Source of the DNA: Paracoccaceae bacterium
GTDB lineage: Bacteria; Pseudomonadota; Alphaproteobacteria; Rhodobacterales; Rhodobacteraceae
Reading direction: 5' to 3'
Assembly (NCBI GenBank): GCA_021648025.1
Contig: JAKITO010000003.1
Span: 180,823 to 244,822 of the forward strand
Length of the DNA stretch: 64,000 nt
Below are positions 16,729 through 24,891 of the stretch, one piece after another; position 1 is the stretch's first letter, and the number at the start of each line of letters is the position of its first letter. The notes beneath the pieces are model-generated. The model worked only from the letters and a program-made list of their open reading frames with translations, did no database searches and had not been told where the DNA came from. A program made the position numbers and the translations under genes.

Positions 16729-17564
16729 CGCTGCCCGCGCGCCATAAACGCCAGCCTTTCAAACAAATGCACGTCCTGTTCGTTTTTCAACAACGCGCCA
16801 TGCAGCTTCGGCAAGGCATTGGCCCCGTCGCGTTTCAGATCCTCGGATGTCAGGTCTTCGGCCAACAGCAGTTTCAGCCAGTCCAGAACCTCAGAGGTTG
16901 ATGGCTTTTTCTTCAGCCCCGGGGTGTCGCGCAACTCATAAAACTGGGTCAGGGCGGTGGTCAGCAGGGCGTCTTTGATGCCCGGATGGTGAACATCGAC
17001 AATCTTGCGCATCGTCGCCTCGTCCGGGAAACGGATATAGTGAAAGAAACAGCGCCGCAGGAAGGCGTCGGGCAACTCCTTTTCGTTGTTCGAGGTGATC
17101 AGAATTATAGGGCGGTGGCGGGCGACGATGGTCTCGCCGGTTTCATAGACAAAGAACTCCATCTTATCGAGTTCCTGCAACAGGTCGTTGGGAAATTCGA
17201 TGTCGGCCTTGTCGATCTCATCAATCAGCAGGACCACGCGTTTGTCGGATTCAAACGCCTTCCACAGCTTGCCTTTGCGGATGTAATTGCCAACGTCATG
17301 CACCCGTTCTTCGCCCAGCTGGCTGTCGCGCAGGCGCGACACCGCATCGTATTCATACAGGCCCTGTTGCGCGCGGGTGGTGGATTTGATGTTCCACTCG
17401 ATCATCTCGCATCTCAGCGCCTGCGCCACCTGGCGGGCCAGCTCGGTCTTGCCGGTGCCCGGCTCTCCCTTGACCAGCAACGGGCGTTCCAATGTAACGG
17501 CGGCATTCACCGCAATGGTCAGATCGTCAGTGGCCACATATTCAGCCGTGCCTTGAAATTTCAT
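16725..17564 (-). CDS. MoxR family AAA+ ATPase
   Basis: From the ATG at 17564 the product is 279 residues. It shows Walker A GEPGTGKTELA, Walker B VVLLIDEIDKAD, sensor 1 ILITSNNEKELPDAFLRRC and an arginine-finger region, as in MoxR-type chaperone ATPases that remodel or insert cofactors into client enzymes. This branch is the CoxD-like group usually paired with a VWA (CoxE) partner; the nearest VWA gene on this strand is at 12694. The start is chosen at MKFQGTAEYVAT, where homologues begin, instead of the upstream ATG at 17600. Confidence 0.9.
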   Translation of the reverse strand: MKFQGTAEYVATDDLTIAVNAAVTLERPLLVKGEPGTGKTELARQVAQALRCEMIEWNIKSTTRAQQGLYEYDAVSRLRDSQLGEERVHDVGNYIRKGKLWKAFESDKRVVLLIDEIDKADIEFPNDLLQELDKMEFFVYETGETIVARHRPIILITSNNEKELPDAFLRRCFFHYIRFPDEATMRKIVDVHHPGIKDALLTTALTQFYELRDTPGLKKKPSTSEVLDWLKLLLAEDLTSEDLKRDGANALPKLHGALLKNEQDVHLFERLAFMARGQR

Positions 17565-17747
17565 GTTCTTCCAACCCTTTGGTGCGATGGTATTGCGCAT
17601 ATCCTGTTGGCGGTGCTTTTAACCTGAGTGGCCCATGATTGTGTAGTGACAATCTTTCAAGCCTCGGATAAACGCTGGATCAAGAGGGGGCCACATGTTC
17701 GGAGAAATCTTATGATGGACGTTGTAGGCCACCCCGAGGGAGTTGAA

Positions 17748-18170
17748 ATGAAGCAGGAAATCTTTCTGCCGGACGACTATAGCCCGGTTGCAGATGAACC
17801 TTTCATGAATGACAAACAGCTTGAGTATTTTCGTCGCAAGTTGAACGCCTGGAAGCAGGAATTGCTCGCCGGAAGCCGCGATATGATCGAAACGCTTCAG
17901 GATGGGACGCGCAATATACCGGATGTGGCGGACCGTGCCAGCGAGGAAACCGATCGTGCGCTGGAATTGCGCACCCGTGATCGCGCCCGCAAGCTGGTCA
18001 GCAAGATTGACGCGGCACTGCGCCGGATTGACGAAGGCGAATACGGCTATTGCGACGTGACCGGAGAGCCGATTTCGCTGAAACGGCTGGATGCACGGCC
18101 CATCGCCACGTTAAGCCTTGAGGCGCAGGAACGCCATGAGCGGCGTGAAAAGGTGCACAGAGACGATTGA
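17748..18170 (+). CDS. dksA: DksA/TraR family RNA polymerase-binding regulator, zinc-cysteine-poor
   Basis: From the ATG at 17748 (GAGGGAG upstream) the product is 140 residues. It has the DksA coiled coil (about 25-95) with the ADRASEETDRALELRTRDRA tip region that enters the RNA polymerase secondary channel with ppGpp to control stringent-response promoters. The globular end reads YGYCDVTGEPISLKRLDARP: only the first of the four zinc cysteines is present. A similar DksA of Rhodobacter sphaeroides is known to work without the cysteine cluster. An alternative start at 17712 would add 12 residues. Confidence 0.9.
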   Translation: MKQEIFLPDDYSPVADEPFMNDKQLEYFRRKLNAWKQELLAGSRDMIETLQDGTRNIPDVADRASEETDRALELRTRDRARKLVSKIDAALRRIDEGEYGYCDVTGEPISLKRLDARPIATLSLEAQERHERREKVHRDD

Positions 18171-18248
18171 ACGACATTCATCGTACTGCGACAATAGAAC
18201 AAGGCGCCGGGGCATGCTTCTCTGGCGTTTTTGCGTTACAGGGTTGTT

Positions 18249-19412
18249 ATGGGTTTATCCGGGCAAAAAGTGATCGTTGTTGGTGGCGGTATTGGCGGAT
18301 TGGCATCGGCATTGTGCCTGCGCCGCGCCGGGGCGGATGTCACGGTCCTGGAACAATCGCAAGCGATAACCGAAGTTGGCGCCGGGTTGCAGATATCGCC
18401 CAACGGGCTGGCGGTATTGCGCGCCCTTGGACTTGAACCCGGATTGGCGGAAAATGCGGTGCGCGCACAGGCGGTGGTGCTGCGCGACTTTGCACAGGGC
18501 AAGCCGGTGGTGCGGCTGGATTTGCAGCAACTGGCCCCGGATCAGGGGTACTATTTTGTCCATCGCGCAGATCTGATTAATCTGTTGGTTGGTGCGGCCC
18601 GCGATATGGGCGTAAAGATACGCCTGTTGCAGCAGGTTGACCGGGTTGTGGACGGGGTATTATTTCTTGCCAATGGTTCCGAAGTTCGCGGCGATCTGGT
18701 GGTTGGCGCGGACGGTCTGCATTCAAAGGTCCGGGTGGCTCTAAACGGGGCGGATACGCCGTTTTTTACCGGCCAGGTGGCGTGGCGGGCGGTGGTTCCC
18801 AACGATTTGGAATTGCAGGCCGAAGCGCAGGTTTTCATGGGGCCGGGGCGCCATCTGGTATGTTATCCGCTGCGGGGCGGTAGGCTGGTCAATCTGGTGG
18901 CAGTCGAAGAGCGCGCCAGTTGGGTTGATGAAGGGTGGGATATTCACGACGACCCTGACAATTTGCGGGCTGCGTTTGCCGGGTTTGGCGGCACCGCACG
19001 GGCGTTGCTGGACCGGGTTGAAACGGTTGGTCTTTGGGGGTTGTTTCGTCATCCGGTGGCGGCGCAGTGGCATGGACAGAAGGGGGGGGTGGGGGTGGCA
19101 TTGCTCGGTGATGCGGCGCATCCGACCCTGCCGTTTCTGGCGCAGGGTGCCAACATGGCCTTGGAGGATGCCTGGGTTCTGGCAGAGTGCCTGGCGCACG
19201 GCGGGACGTTGGCACAGTATCAGGCGCTGCGGCGCGACCGGGTGGTGCGGGTGATCAGGGCGGCCAATGGCAATGCGTGGAAATATCACCTGCGCGGGCC
19301 GTTGCGGGTGGCCGCACATCTGGCATTGCGGTTTGGTGGCGCGATTGCACCGGGGCGGATGCTGCATCAGTTTGACTGGCTTTACGGGCTGGACGTCACC
19401 CGATCCGAATGA
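18249..19412 (+). CDS. FAD-dependent aromatic-ring monooxygenase (salicylate hydroxylase-like)
   Basis: The 387-residue product is a group A flavoprotein hydroxylase. It shows the N-terminal dinucleotide fold VIVVGGGIGGLASALCLRRA, the DG motif VVGADGLHSKVR (FAD and NAD(P)H contacts) and the C-terminal GD motif LLGDAAHPTLPFLAQGANMA. Such enzymes hydroxylate phenolic acids such as salicylate or 3-hydroxybenzoate; this one has no neighbouring ring-cleavage genes, so the substrate is open. Start at the ATG at 18249 directly before the flavin-binding strand. Confidence 0.88.
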   Translation: MGLSGQKVIVVGGGIGGLASALCLRRAGADVTVLEQSQAITEVGAGLQISPNGLAVLRALGLEPGLAENAVRAQAVVLRDFAQGKPVVRLDLQQLAPDQGYYFVHRADLINLLVGAARDMGVKIRLLQQVDRVVDGVLFLANGSEVRGDLVVGADGLHSKVRVALNGADTPFFTGQVAWRAVVPNDLELQAEAQVFMGPGRHLVCYPLRGGRLVNLVAVEERASWVDEGWDIHDDPDNLRAAFAGFGGTARALLDRVETVGLWGLFRHPVAAQWHGQKGGVGVALLGDAAHPTLPFLAQGANMALEDAWVLAECLAHGGTLAQYQALRRDRVVRVIRAANGNAWKYHLRGPLRVAAHLALRFGGAIAPGRMLHQFDWLYGLDVTRSE

Positions 19413-19515
19413 ACCAAATGAGTGCCTTTGGCACGCTGGTTAGTTTGGACAGTGGCGGGCGCCGCGTTGGCGTGATGATTTGGCGTGGCGTTGGACGCGC
19501 CGTTAGGGTGGCCGA

Positions 19516-20307
19516 TCAGAGGTCAAGAGAAATACAGACCGGGACATGGTCCGAAGGCTTGTCATAGCCACGGATTGCCGCGTCGATATGGGCATCCTGA
19601 AGCAGGTCTGCCGCTTGCGGGGTCAACAGGAAGTGGTCGATGCGGATGCCGTCATTACGATTCCAGGCCCCGGCCTGATAATCCCAAAAGGAATAATGTT
19701 CCGGGCCTTGAACCCGGGCGCGGAATGCGTCGGTAAAGCCAAGGTTAAGGATGCGTCTATAGGCGGCCCGGCTTTGCGGTCGGTATAACGCGTCGTCTGT
19801 CCAGGCATCGGGCCGTGCCGCATCTTCGGGTTGGGGGATGATGTTATAGTCGCCGGCCATCAAGGCGGGTTCTTCGGCTGCCATCAGATCGCAGGCGCGC
19901 GCGTGCAGCCGTTCCATCCAGGCCAGTTTATAGTCATACTTTGGCCCGGACCCTGTATCTGATACCGGATTGCCGTTGGGCAGGTACAACCCGCAGATGC
20001 GCAAAGCGGTTTTGCCGATCACTGTCGCCTCGATCCAGCGTGCCTGTTCGTCGCTGTCATCACCGGGCAGGCCGCGCGTTACGTCCTCTAGTGGTAGTTT
20101 TGACAGGATCGCCACGCCGTTGAAGCCCTTTTGCCCGTGGGTTTCAACGTTATAGCCGCGGTCTTCGAACAATTCGCGCGGGAAACCGTCGTCGACCGAT
20201 TTGATTTCCTGCAATAGGACAACATCCGGTTGTGCGGCGTCCAGCCAGTCGGGCAGGGCGATACTTCGGGCCTTGATGCCGTTGATGTTGAATGTGGCGA
20301 TTTTCAT
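19516..20307 (-). CDS. xth: Exodeoxyribonuclease III
   Basis: The 263-residue product from the ATG at 20307 begins MKIATFNINGIKARS, the canonical start of the ExoIII/AP-endonuclease family. The metal-binding glutamate is in VVLLQEIKSVDDGFP, catalytic residues in GLYLPNGNP and MAGDYNIIPQPEDA, and the terminal DHVPVCISLDL contains the catalytic histidine pair. It removes 3'-blocked ends and incises abasic sites in base-excision repair. It is monocistronic and divergent from the long non-coding stretch before the repeat-protein gene. Confidence 0.94.
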   Translation of the reverse strand: MKIATFNINGIKARSIALPDWLDAAQPDVVLLQEIKSVDDGFPRELFEDRGYNVETHGQKGFNGVAILSKLPLEDVTRGLPGDDSDEQARWIEATVIGKTALRICGLYLPNGNPVSDTGSGPKYDYKLAWMERLHARACDLMAAEEPALMAGDYNIIPQPEDAARPDAWTDDALYRPQSRAAYRRILNLGFTDAFRARVQGPEHYSFWDYQAGAWNRNDGIRIDHFLLTPQAADLLQDAHIDAAIRGYDKPSDHVPVCISLDL

Positions 20308-20496
20308 AACCGTCCCTTGTCGCAATTGCGGTCGGGAATGACTCGCTCTTGATGTCTAATACATCCGCTGGGGGCGAATCAATCCGCATCAGGGGTACCT
20401 GTTTTGCGCCAATTCCCGGTCAGAATGGTGAATTGATCCGGTGATTCGTGCAGGGCATTGTTGCTAATGTGGGGGTAAGCTGACCCAAAATGCCAC

Positions 20497-20581
20497 TGTG
20501 GATAAGTATTTTTGACTGGCTTTGTGTCGGTTACTTTGCCTTGAACGCCAAAAACTTGGCGGGCAAAGTTAATGTGGATAA
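20497..20581 (+). promoter_or_regulatory. Two perfect DnaA-box nonamers flanking a nested inverted repeat
   Basis: The nonamer TGTGGATAA, complement of the DnaA consensus TTATCCACA, occurs at 20497-20505 and 20573-20581 in the same orientation, 76 bases apart. Between them, CTTTGCC (20534-20540) pairs with GGCAAAG (20562-20568), and inside CGCCAA (20546-20551) pairs with TTGGCG (20556-20561). All lie in the 375-base gap between xth and the repeat-protein gene. The rest of the gap (20308-20496 and 20582-20682) shows no gene. Whether DnaA binds here is inference from the nonamers. Confidence 0.5.
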
Positions 20582-20682
20582 CTCTGTCGGTTTACACCCT
20601 AAGGTAGAAAAAGATGTTTCCAACTCTCCCTTAAGGTGCAAGCGTTAAGGGGTGATCAACTTTCAACATGAGGACCAAAACA

Positions 20683-21165
20683 ATGACTGCACTTCGTAAA
20701 ACATACGCCATCCAGGAAACATTCACCACAACCGAGGCCACAAGCCTGTTAGATGGCGACGCGACTGAGATGTTCACGTCCGGTTCAGCCCCGGTAAGCA
20801 GCGATGCGCTGATGGGCGACGCCACTCAGATGTTCACGTCCGGCTCTGCTCCTTCCCTGAATACCACGGCTCTTAGCGGCGAAGGCACTCAGATGTTCAC
20901 GTCAGGTTCGGCTCCGGTTGCCACCAGCGATGTGACCACTGGCGAAGGCACTCAGATGTTCACGTCAGGTTCGGCTCCGGTTGCCACCAGCGATGTGACC
21001 ACTGGCGAAGGCACTCAGATGTTCACGTCAGGTTCGGCTCCGGTTGCCACCAGCGATGTGACCACTGGCGAAGGCACTCAGATGTTCACGTCAGGTTCGG
21101 CTCCGGTTGCCACCAGCGATGCAACCTCTGGTGAGCGTACCGAAATGTTCACTTCGGGCAGCTAA
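20683..21165 (+). CDS. Tandem-repeat protein with seven MFTSGS units, possible multi-core peptide precursor
   Basis: From the ATG at 20683 (GAGGA eight bases upstream) the product is 160 residues. After a leader-like region of about 23 residues (MTALRKTYAIQETFTTTEAT) come seven units with the core T(E/Q)MFTSGS, six of them followed by AP and a Ser/Thr/Val/Asp-rich linker, with a period of 20-21 residues; the protein ends exactly on the seventh core. No cysteine, signal peptide or membrane helix is present. The layout of leader plus repeated short core resembles multi-core ribosomal peptide precursors or a repetitive filament protein. From memory, similar uncharacterised repeat proteins occur only in Rhodobacterales. 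It precedes a helical protein and an exporter on the same strand. Confidence 0.75.
   Translation: MTALRKTYAIQETFTTTEATSLLDGDATEMFTSGSAPVSSDALMGDATQMFTSGSAPSLNTTALSGEGTQMFTSGSAPVATSDVTTGEGTQMFTSGSAPVATSDVTTGEGTQMFTSGSAPVATSDVTTGEGTQMFTSGSAPVATSDATSGERTEMFTSGS
20881..21132 (+). repeat. 63-base tandem repeat inside the MFTSGS gene
   Basis: Copies begin at 20881, 20944, 21007 and 21070. The first three are identical over 63 bases and the fourth differs only near its end. Two or three more diverged units precede and follow. Base-level identity, including third codon positions, shows recent duplication and makes copy-number change likely. Confidence 0.9.
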
Positions 21166-21239
21166 ACGCGCCCAAAGCGAACATGTTGAAGTTGGATACG
21201 GGGCGTGCAGATTGACCCCATTTGAAAGAGAGAAATCAG

Positions 21240-22328
21240 ATGTCAAATGTAATCACCCTGAACGTTCCGTCCCAACGTCAAAGCCATGAAGCACGGCGGT
21301 CAGCCTTGATCGCCAGCTTTGCCTCACACCGCCGCTTTGGTGACGATGTGTTCTGGCTCAAGGAAAATGCCGAACTGCTGAATATCCTTGAGTGTACCGG
21401 TACAACTTTGGGCGCCGGTCTGGAAATGGATGCGCTGGCCCCGCATCAGGGGTTTTATGACCAGGTGGAAAAGCGCCTGGGGTTTTTCCCGCAGTATTAC
21501 CGATTTTTGCTGTCAATCTGCCTGGATCTTGAGGATCTGGGGATGACTGGCACCAAGGCCGAAAAGCTCTGTCATTGGGTTGCCCGCGAAGGGTTGGCCG
21601 AGGCCGAAATGTCTGATCTGCAACGGGCCGAGGCGCGCCGTTTGATGGCGCGGCGCGGGGTGGATCCTTTGCCCGCTGATTTTAGCCTGAATGCGCGGCT
21701 ACATGCCTTTATTGATCGGTCGGAAACATTCGCCATGCCAAACAAAAAGGCGGCGTACGAACTGACCCATATCGTGTTTTATCTGAGCGAATACGGGCGG
21801 CGTGATCCGGGGTTGTCCCCGGCTGCGATCACATCGCTGGAATTTGCCGGAATCCTTGCCTATCTTGATCAGAACGCAGACCTGTTGGCCGAAATCTGTG
21901 TCGCCATGCGATATGCCGGGGCCACCCCTTCGGATATCTGGGAGGATTGGCTGACCCGCGAGACACATATGTTCTCTGTGGCACATGGTGCGCAGGCTTC
22001 GACTCAGGATGACTATCACGACTATTTTGTCTGTAACTGGCGGTTGGCCGTGGCCGGTGGCGATGCCTTTACCAAAGAGGCGGGGAATGAACGCATGGCG
22101 TTTTACCGCGCCGAAGCTGTGGGCGGGCCATTGCGCCAGATGTCGCAGTGTATGTTTCAGCTTGAGGATCAGCGCAGTAGCGACTGGCAGGTCATGCGCG
22201 GCCATGTCGAGGATGCGCTGAGCGAAACAGGCTATGAGATTTTGAGCGAGGCGCAGGCCAGCTCTGACAAGTTCGAAGCGTTCTTTGCCGGGTTTGCCCG
22301 TACTGGCTTGCGGGGGGTTGCTTTGTGA
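21240..22328 (+). CDS. Uncharacterised all-helical protein paired with the repeat protein
   Basis: The 362-residue product (ATG at 21240, AAGAGAG upstream) is predicted mainly helical, soluble, and has no recognised catalytic motif. Notable features are AYELTHIVFYLSEYGRRD near residues 167-184, a His-Tyr-Tyr-Asp cluster that resembles (from memory, weakly) helical-barrel proteins in natural-product loci, and DDYHDYFVCNWRLAVAGG near 258-275. I recall it as a Rhodobacterales-restricted DUF. It lies 74 bases after the repeat gene and its last bases overlap the exporter start (GTGA), so it is translationally coupled to the exporter. A role in processing or handling the repeat protein is inference from order alone. 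Confidence 0.65.
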   Translation: MSNVITLNVPSQRQSHEARRSALIASFASHRRFGDDVFWLKENAELLNILECTGTTLGAGLEMDALAPHQGFYDQVEKRLGFFPQYYRFLLSICLDLEDLGMTGTKAEKLCHWVAREGLAEAEMSDLQRAEARRLMARRGVDPLPADFSLNARLHAFIDRSETFAMPNKKAAYELTHIVFYLSEYGRRDPGLSPAAITSLEFAGILAYLDQNADLLAEICVAMRYAGATPSDIWEDWLTRETHMFSVAHGAQASTQDDYHDYFVCNWRLAVAGGDAFTKEAGNERMAFYRAEAVGGPLRQMSQCMFQLEDQRSSDWQVMRGHVEDALSETGYEILSEAQASSDKFEAFFAGFARTGLRGVAL

Positions 22329-23251
22329 AAACGGGGCAAACCATAGGCCTGGGCGCTGGATTAGCTGTTGCATATACAGTGTTGATTTCAATGGGAGATG
22401 CCGTTACCAAACTGATCGCCTCAGGCTATAGCGCGCCACAGATGTTTGCCCTTTCGGGGGCGATTGTCGTAGGGCTAAGCCTTTTGGCTGACCGCCATTC
22501 CACCCAACGAAGGGGTTGGAAAACTGTGGTACCGCGCGCCATGGCGATACGATCGGGCGCGACAGTGTTGGCAAGCTGTTCATTTTTCTACGCGTTCCGC
22601 TATCTGCCGTTTGCCGAAGTATTTATTTTTATTGGCTTGATGCCGATCCTGGCGGGGATGATGTCAGGCCTGATCTTGCGCGAACACGTGCGCCCCGCAG
22701 CCTGGAGCGCCCTGGTGGCAGGGTTCATCGGCGTGTTGTGCCTGTTCCCCCAAGGGTTGGCAGCAATTGAACCGGGGCATCTGTGGGCGCTTTCCGCCGC
22801 TGTGTTTGGCACCTTGTCGATGGTGATGGCGCGTTACATAGGGCGCTTTGAATCCAATGCCCTGGCGCAGGTTCTTTATCCAAATCTGGCTGTGTTTGTG
22901 GTGATGGGTGCGGCCCTGCCGTTTGTCTGGGCGCCGATGCCATTGGTCGATGTCGCCTGGGTTGGCGCCTATGCCGTCCTTTTGTTTGGGGCGCGCTGGG
23001 TGCTGGTTGTCGCGTTGCGCTTGCTGGCGGCTTATGCGGTAACGCCATTGATGAACCTGCAATTTGTCTGGATGGTGGTTCTGGGTGCTGTGTTCTTTGG
23101 CGAATACCCTGCGTCGGGCACTTGGCTGGGGGTGTCGATAATCATCGGGACAGGGTTGTTTCTGGTCTGGGATCAATTCGCGCCAGAGAGGGGCCGCATA
23201 GGGCTTCCAAGCTGGATGATTTCCGAAAGGCGATTTAAGACAGACCCGTAA
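22325..23251 (+). CDS. EamA/DMT family transporter
   Basis: The 308-residue product has about ten hydrophobic segments in two EamA repeats, as in drug/metabolite exporters of the DMT superfamily (for example SCSFFYAFRYLPFAEVFIFI in the first half and YAVTPLMNLQFVWMVVLGAV in the second). The start GTG overlaps the TGA of the preceding gene by four bases, which argues for coupled translation and a shared function. Members export amino acids or metabolites; the substrate here may be a product of the two upstream genes, an inference only. Confidence 0.85.
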   Translation: MKTGQTIGLGAGLAVAYTVLISMGDAVTKLIASGYSAPQMFALSGAIVVGLSLLADRHSTQRRGWKTVVPRAMAIRSGATVLASCSFFYAFRYLPFAEVFIFIGLMPILAGMMSGLILREHVRPAAWSALVAGFIGVLCLFPQGLAAIEPGHLWALSAAVFGTLSMVMARYIGRFESNALAQVLYPNLAVFVVMGAALPFVWAPMPLVDVAWVGAYAVLLFGARWVLVVALRLLAAYAVTPLMNLQFVWMVVLGAVFFGEYPASGTWLGVSIIIGTGLFLVWDQFAPERGRIGLPSWMISERRFKTDP

Positions 23252-23267
23252 GGCCCGGAATTATAAG

Positions 23268-23591
23268 TTACATCGAGAAAGAAGTGCCGCAACCACAGGA
23301 CGACGTGGCGTTCGGATTGTTGATGACGAACCTTGCGCCAATCAACTCTTCGGTGAAATCAATCACCGCGTTTTCCAGAAACGGCAGTGACACCGTGTCG
23401 ACCACCACCTTTTCGCCATTGCCTTCAAGCACAAGATCGTCCGCGCCGGGCGTGTCCAAAGCGATCTCATATTGAAACCCGGAACAGCCGCCGCCTTCTA
23501 CTGCGATGCGCAAGGCCTGACCCTGCGTCGCGGCACCAATTTCTGCCAGTCGCTCAAAGGCGCGGGTGGTAACTTTGGGGGGTAATAACAT
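23268..23591 (-). CDS. A-type iron-sulfur carrier (ErpA/IscA-like)
   Basis: From the ATG at 23591 the product is 107 residues. It has the HesB/IscA fold with the three cluster-ligand cysteines: one in EGGGCSGFQYEI and two in the C-terminal SSCGCGTSFSM. Such proteins deliver 2Fe-2S or 4Fe-4S clusters to apo-enzymes. It is divergent from dgt and convergent with the EamA gene. A second family member is encoded at 61384. The branch (ErpA or IscA) was not resolved. Confidence 0.92.
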   Translation of the reverse strand: MLLPPKVTTRAFERLAEIGAATQGQALRIAVEGGGCSGFQYEIALDTPGADDLVLEGNGEKVVVDTVSLPFLENAVIDFTEELIGARFVINNPNATSSCGCGTSFSM

Positions 23592-23675
23592 TGGCACGCT
23601 CCGGTGGTTCCAAATGCGATGGTGGTGCAATATATATAGACGATCGGGACAGGCGACAAGGACAGGGGCACGAAA

Positions 23676-24812
23676 ATGTGTGCGGTATATGCATCAAATC
23701 CAGGTACCAGCCGGGGGCGGTTGGTGGCGGAACAGGAAAGCCATTTCCGATCCTGCTTTCAGCGCGACCGAGACCGGATCATCCACGCCAGCGCATTTCG
23801 GCGCCTAAAGCATAAAACCCAGGTGTTTGTTGAACATGAGGGCGACTATTACCGCACCCGTCTGACCCATTCGATCGAAGTGGCGCAGGTGGCCCGCACG
23901 ATTGCCGGGGCTTTGGGCCTGAATGGCGAATTGACCGAGGCCGTGGCATTGGCCCATGATTTGGGTCACACCCCGTTTGGCCATACCGGAGAAGACGCGT
24001 TGGCGGCGCTGATGTCCCCCTACGGAGGGTTTGACCACAACGCCCAGGCCATTAGGATCGTTACACATATGGAGCGGCACTATGCCGATTTTGACGGGCT
24101 GAACCTGACGTGGGAAACCCTTGAAGGGCTGGCCAAACATAACGGGCCGGTAACGGGCGATCTGCCTTGGGCATTGCAGGAATATGGGCTGCGTCAGGAT
24201 CTGGAACTGGCCAGTTTTGCCAGCGCCGAGGCACAGGTGGCGGCAATCTCTGATGATGTGGCCTATAACCACCACGACCTGCACGATGGTTTGCGGGCGG
24301 AACTGTTTTCGACCGATGATCTGGTTGAACTTCCCATTCTAAGGAGTTGTTTTGGCGAGGTTGATCAACGTTATCCTGGTTTGAATTATTACCGCCGCCG
24401 CCACGAGGCGCTGCGTCGGTTCTTTGGCGTATTGGTCGAAGATGTGATTACGGTTTCGATGGGTAATCTGACTGAACTGGACCCGCAATCGGTTGGTGAT
24501 ATCCGCGGCGCAGGCCGTCAAATGGTGCTGTTTTCGGATCAGGTATTCAACGATCTCAAAGAGGTACGCAGGTTCCTGTTTGAACGCATGTACCGCGCGC
24601 CCAGTGTGATTGAGATGCGCGAAAAGGTGACCCATGTGGTCAATGACCTGTTTCCGTATTTTCTGGCCCATCCTGATCAGCTGCCCAAACAATGGCGCAA
24701 GGATGTGGCTATTATCAAAGGTGAAACGGCGTTGGCGCGGATTGTATCGGACTATATTTCCGGCATGACCGACCGGTTTGCTTTGCAATGCCATGAAAGG
24801 CTGTTCCGATAG
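23676..24812 (+). CDS. dgt: Deoxyguanosinetriphosphate triphosphohydrolase-like protein
   Basis: The 378-residue HD-domain protein starts [20 protein letters not shown] and contains [20 protein letters not shown], then the HD metal ligands in [20 protein letters not shown] and [17 protein letters not shown], and the downstream DD motif [14 protein letters not shown]. Family members hydrolyse dNTPs to deoxynucleoside and triphosphate; specificity for dGTP is not certain in this short, proteobacterial class. The gene sits just upstream of argS with 79 bases between, and this dgt-argS-SPOR-nagZ-scpAB order is common in Rhodobacterales. Confidence 0.9.
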   Translation: MCAVYASNPGTSRGRLVAEQESHFRSCFQRDRDRIIHASAFRRLKHKTQVFVEHEGDYYRTRLTHSIEVAQVARTIAGALGLNGELTEAVALAHDLGHTPFGHTGEDALAALMSPYGGFDHNAQAIRIVTHMERHYADFDGLNLTWETLEGLAKHNGPVTGDLPWALQEYGLRQDLELASFASAEAQVAAISDDVAYNHHDLHDGLRAELFSTDDLVELPILRSCFGEVDQRYPGLNYYRRRHEALRRFFGVLVEDVITVSMGNLTELDPQSVGDIRGAGRQMVLFSDQVFNDLKEVRRFLFERMYRAPSVIEMREKVTHVVNDLFPYFLAHPDQLPKQWRKDVAIIKGETALARIVSDYISGMTDRFALQCHERLFR

Positions 24813-24891
24813 GCCGCCTGGCTTGCCCAGAGTGATTGACCCTAGGGTTGGGCGTGCTACACCGGCCAAACGCCCCAAAAGGACCAGTGAT

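Noticed and set aside
20497..20581. Chromosomal origin of replication
   Set aside because: Only two DnaA boxes, no AT-rich unwinding region, and no dnaA, hemE, parAB or gidA genes nearby.
20881..21132. CRISPR array
   Set aside because: The repeats are contiguous, in frame and coding, with no spacers and no cas genes.
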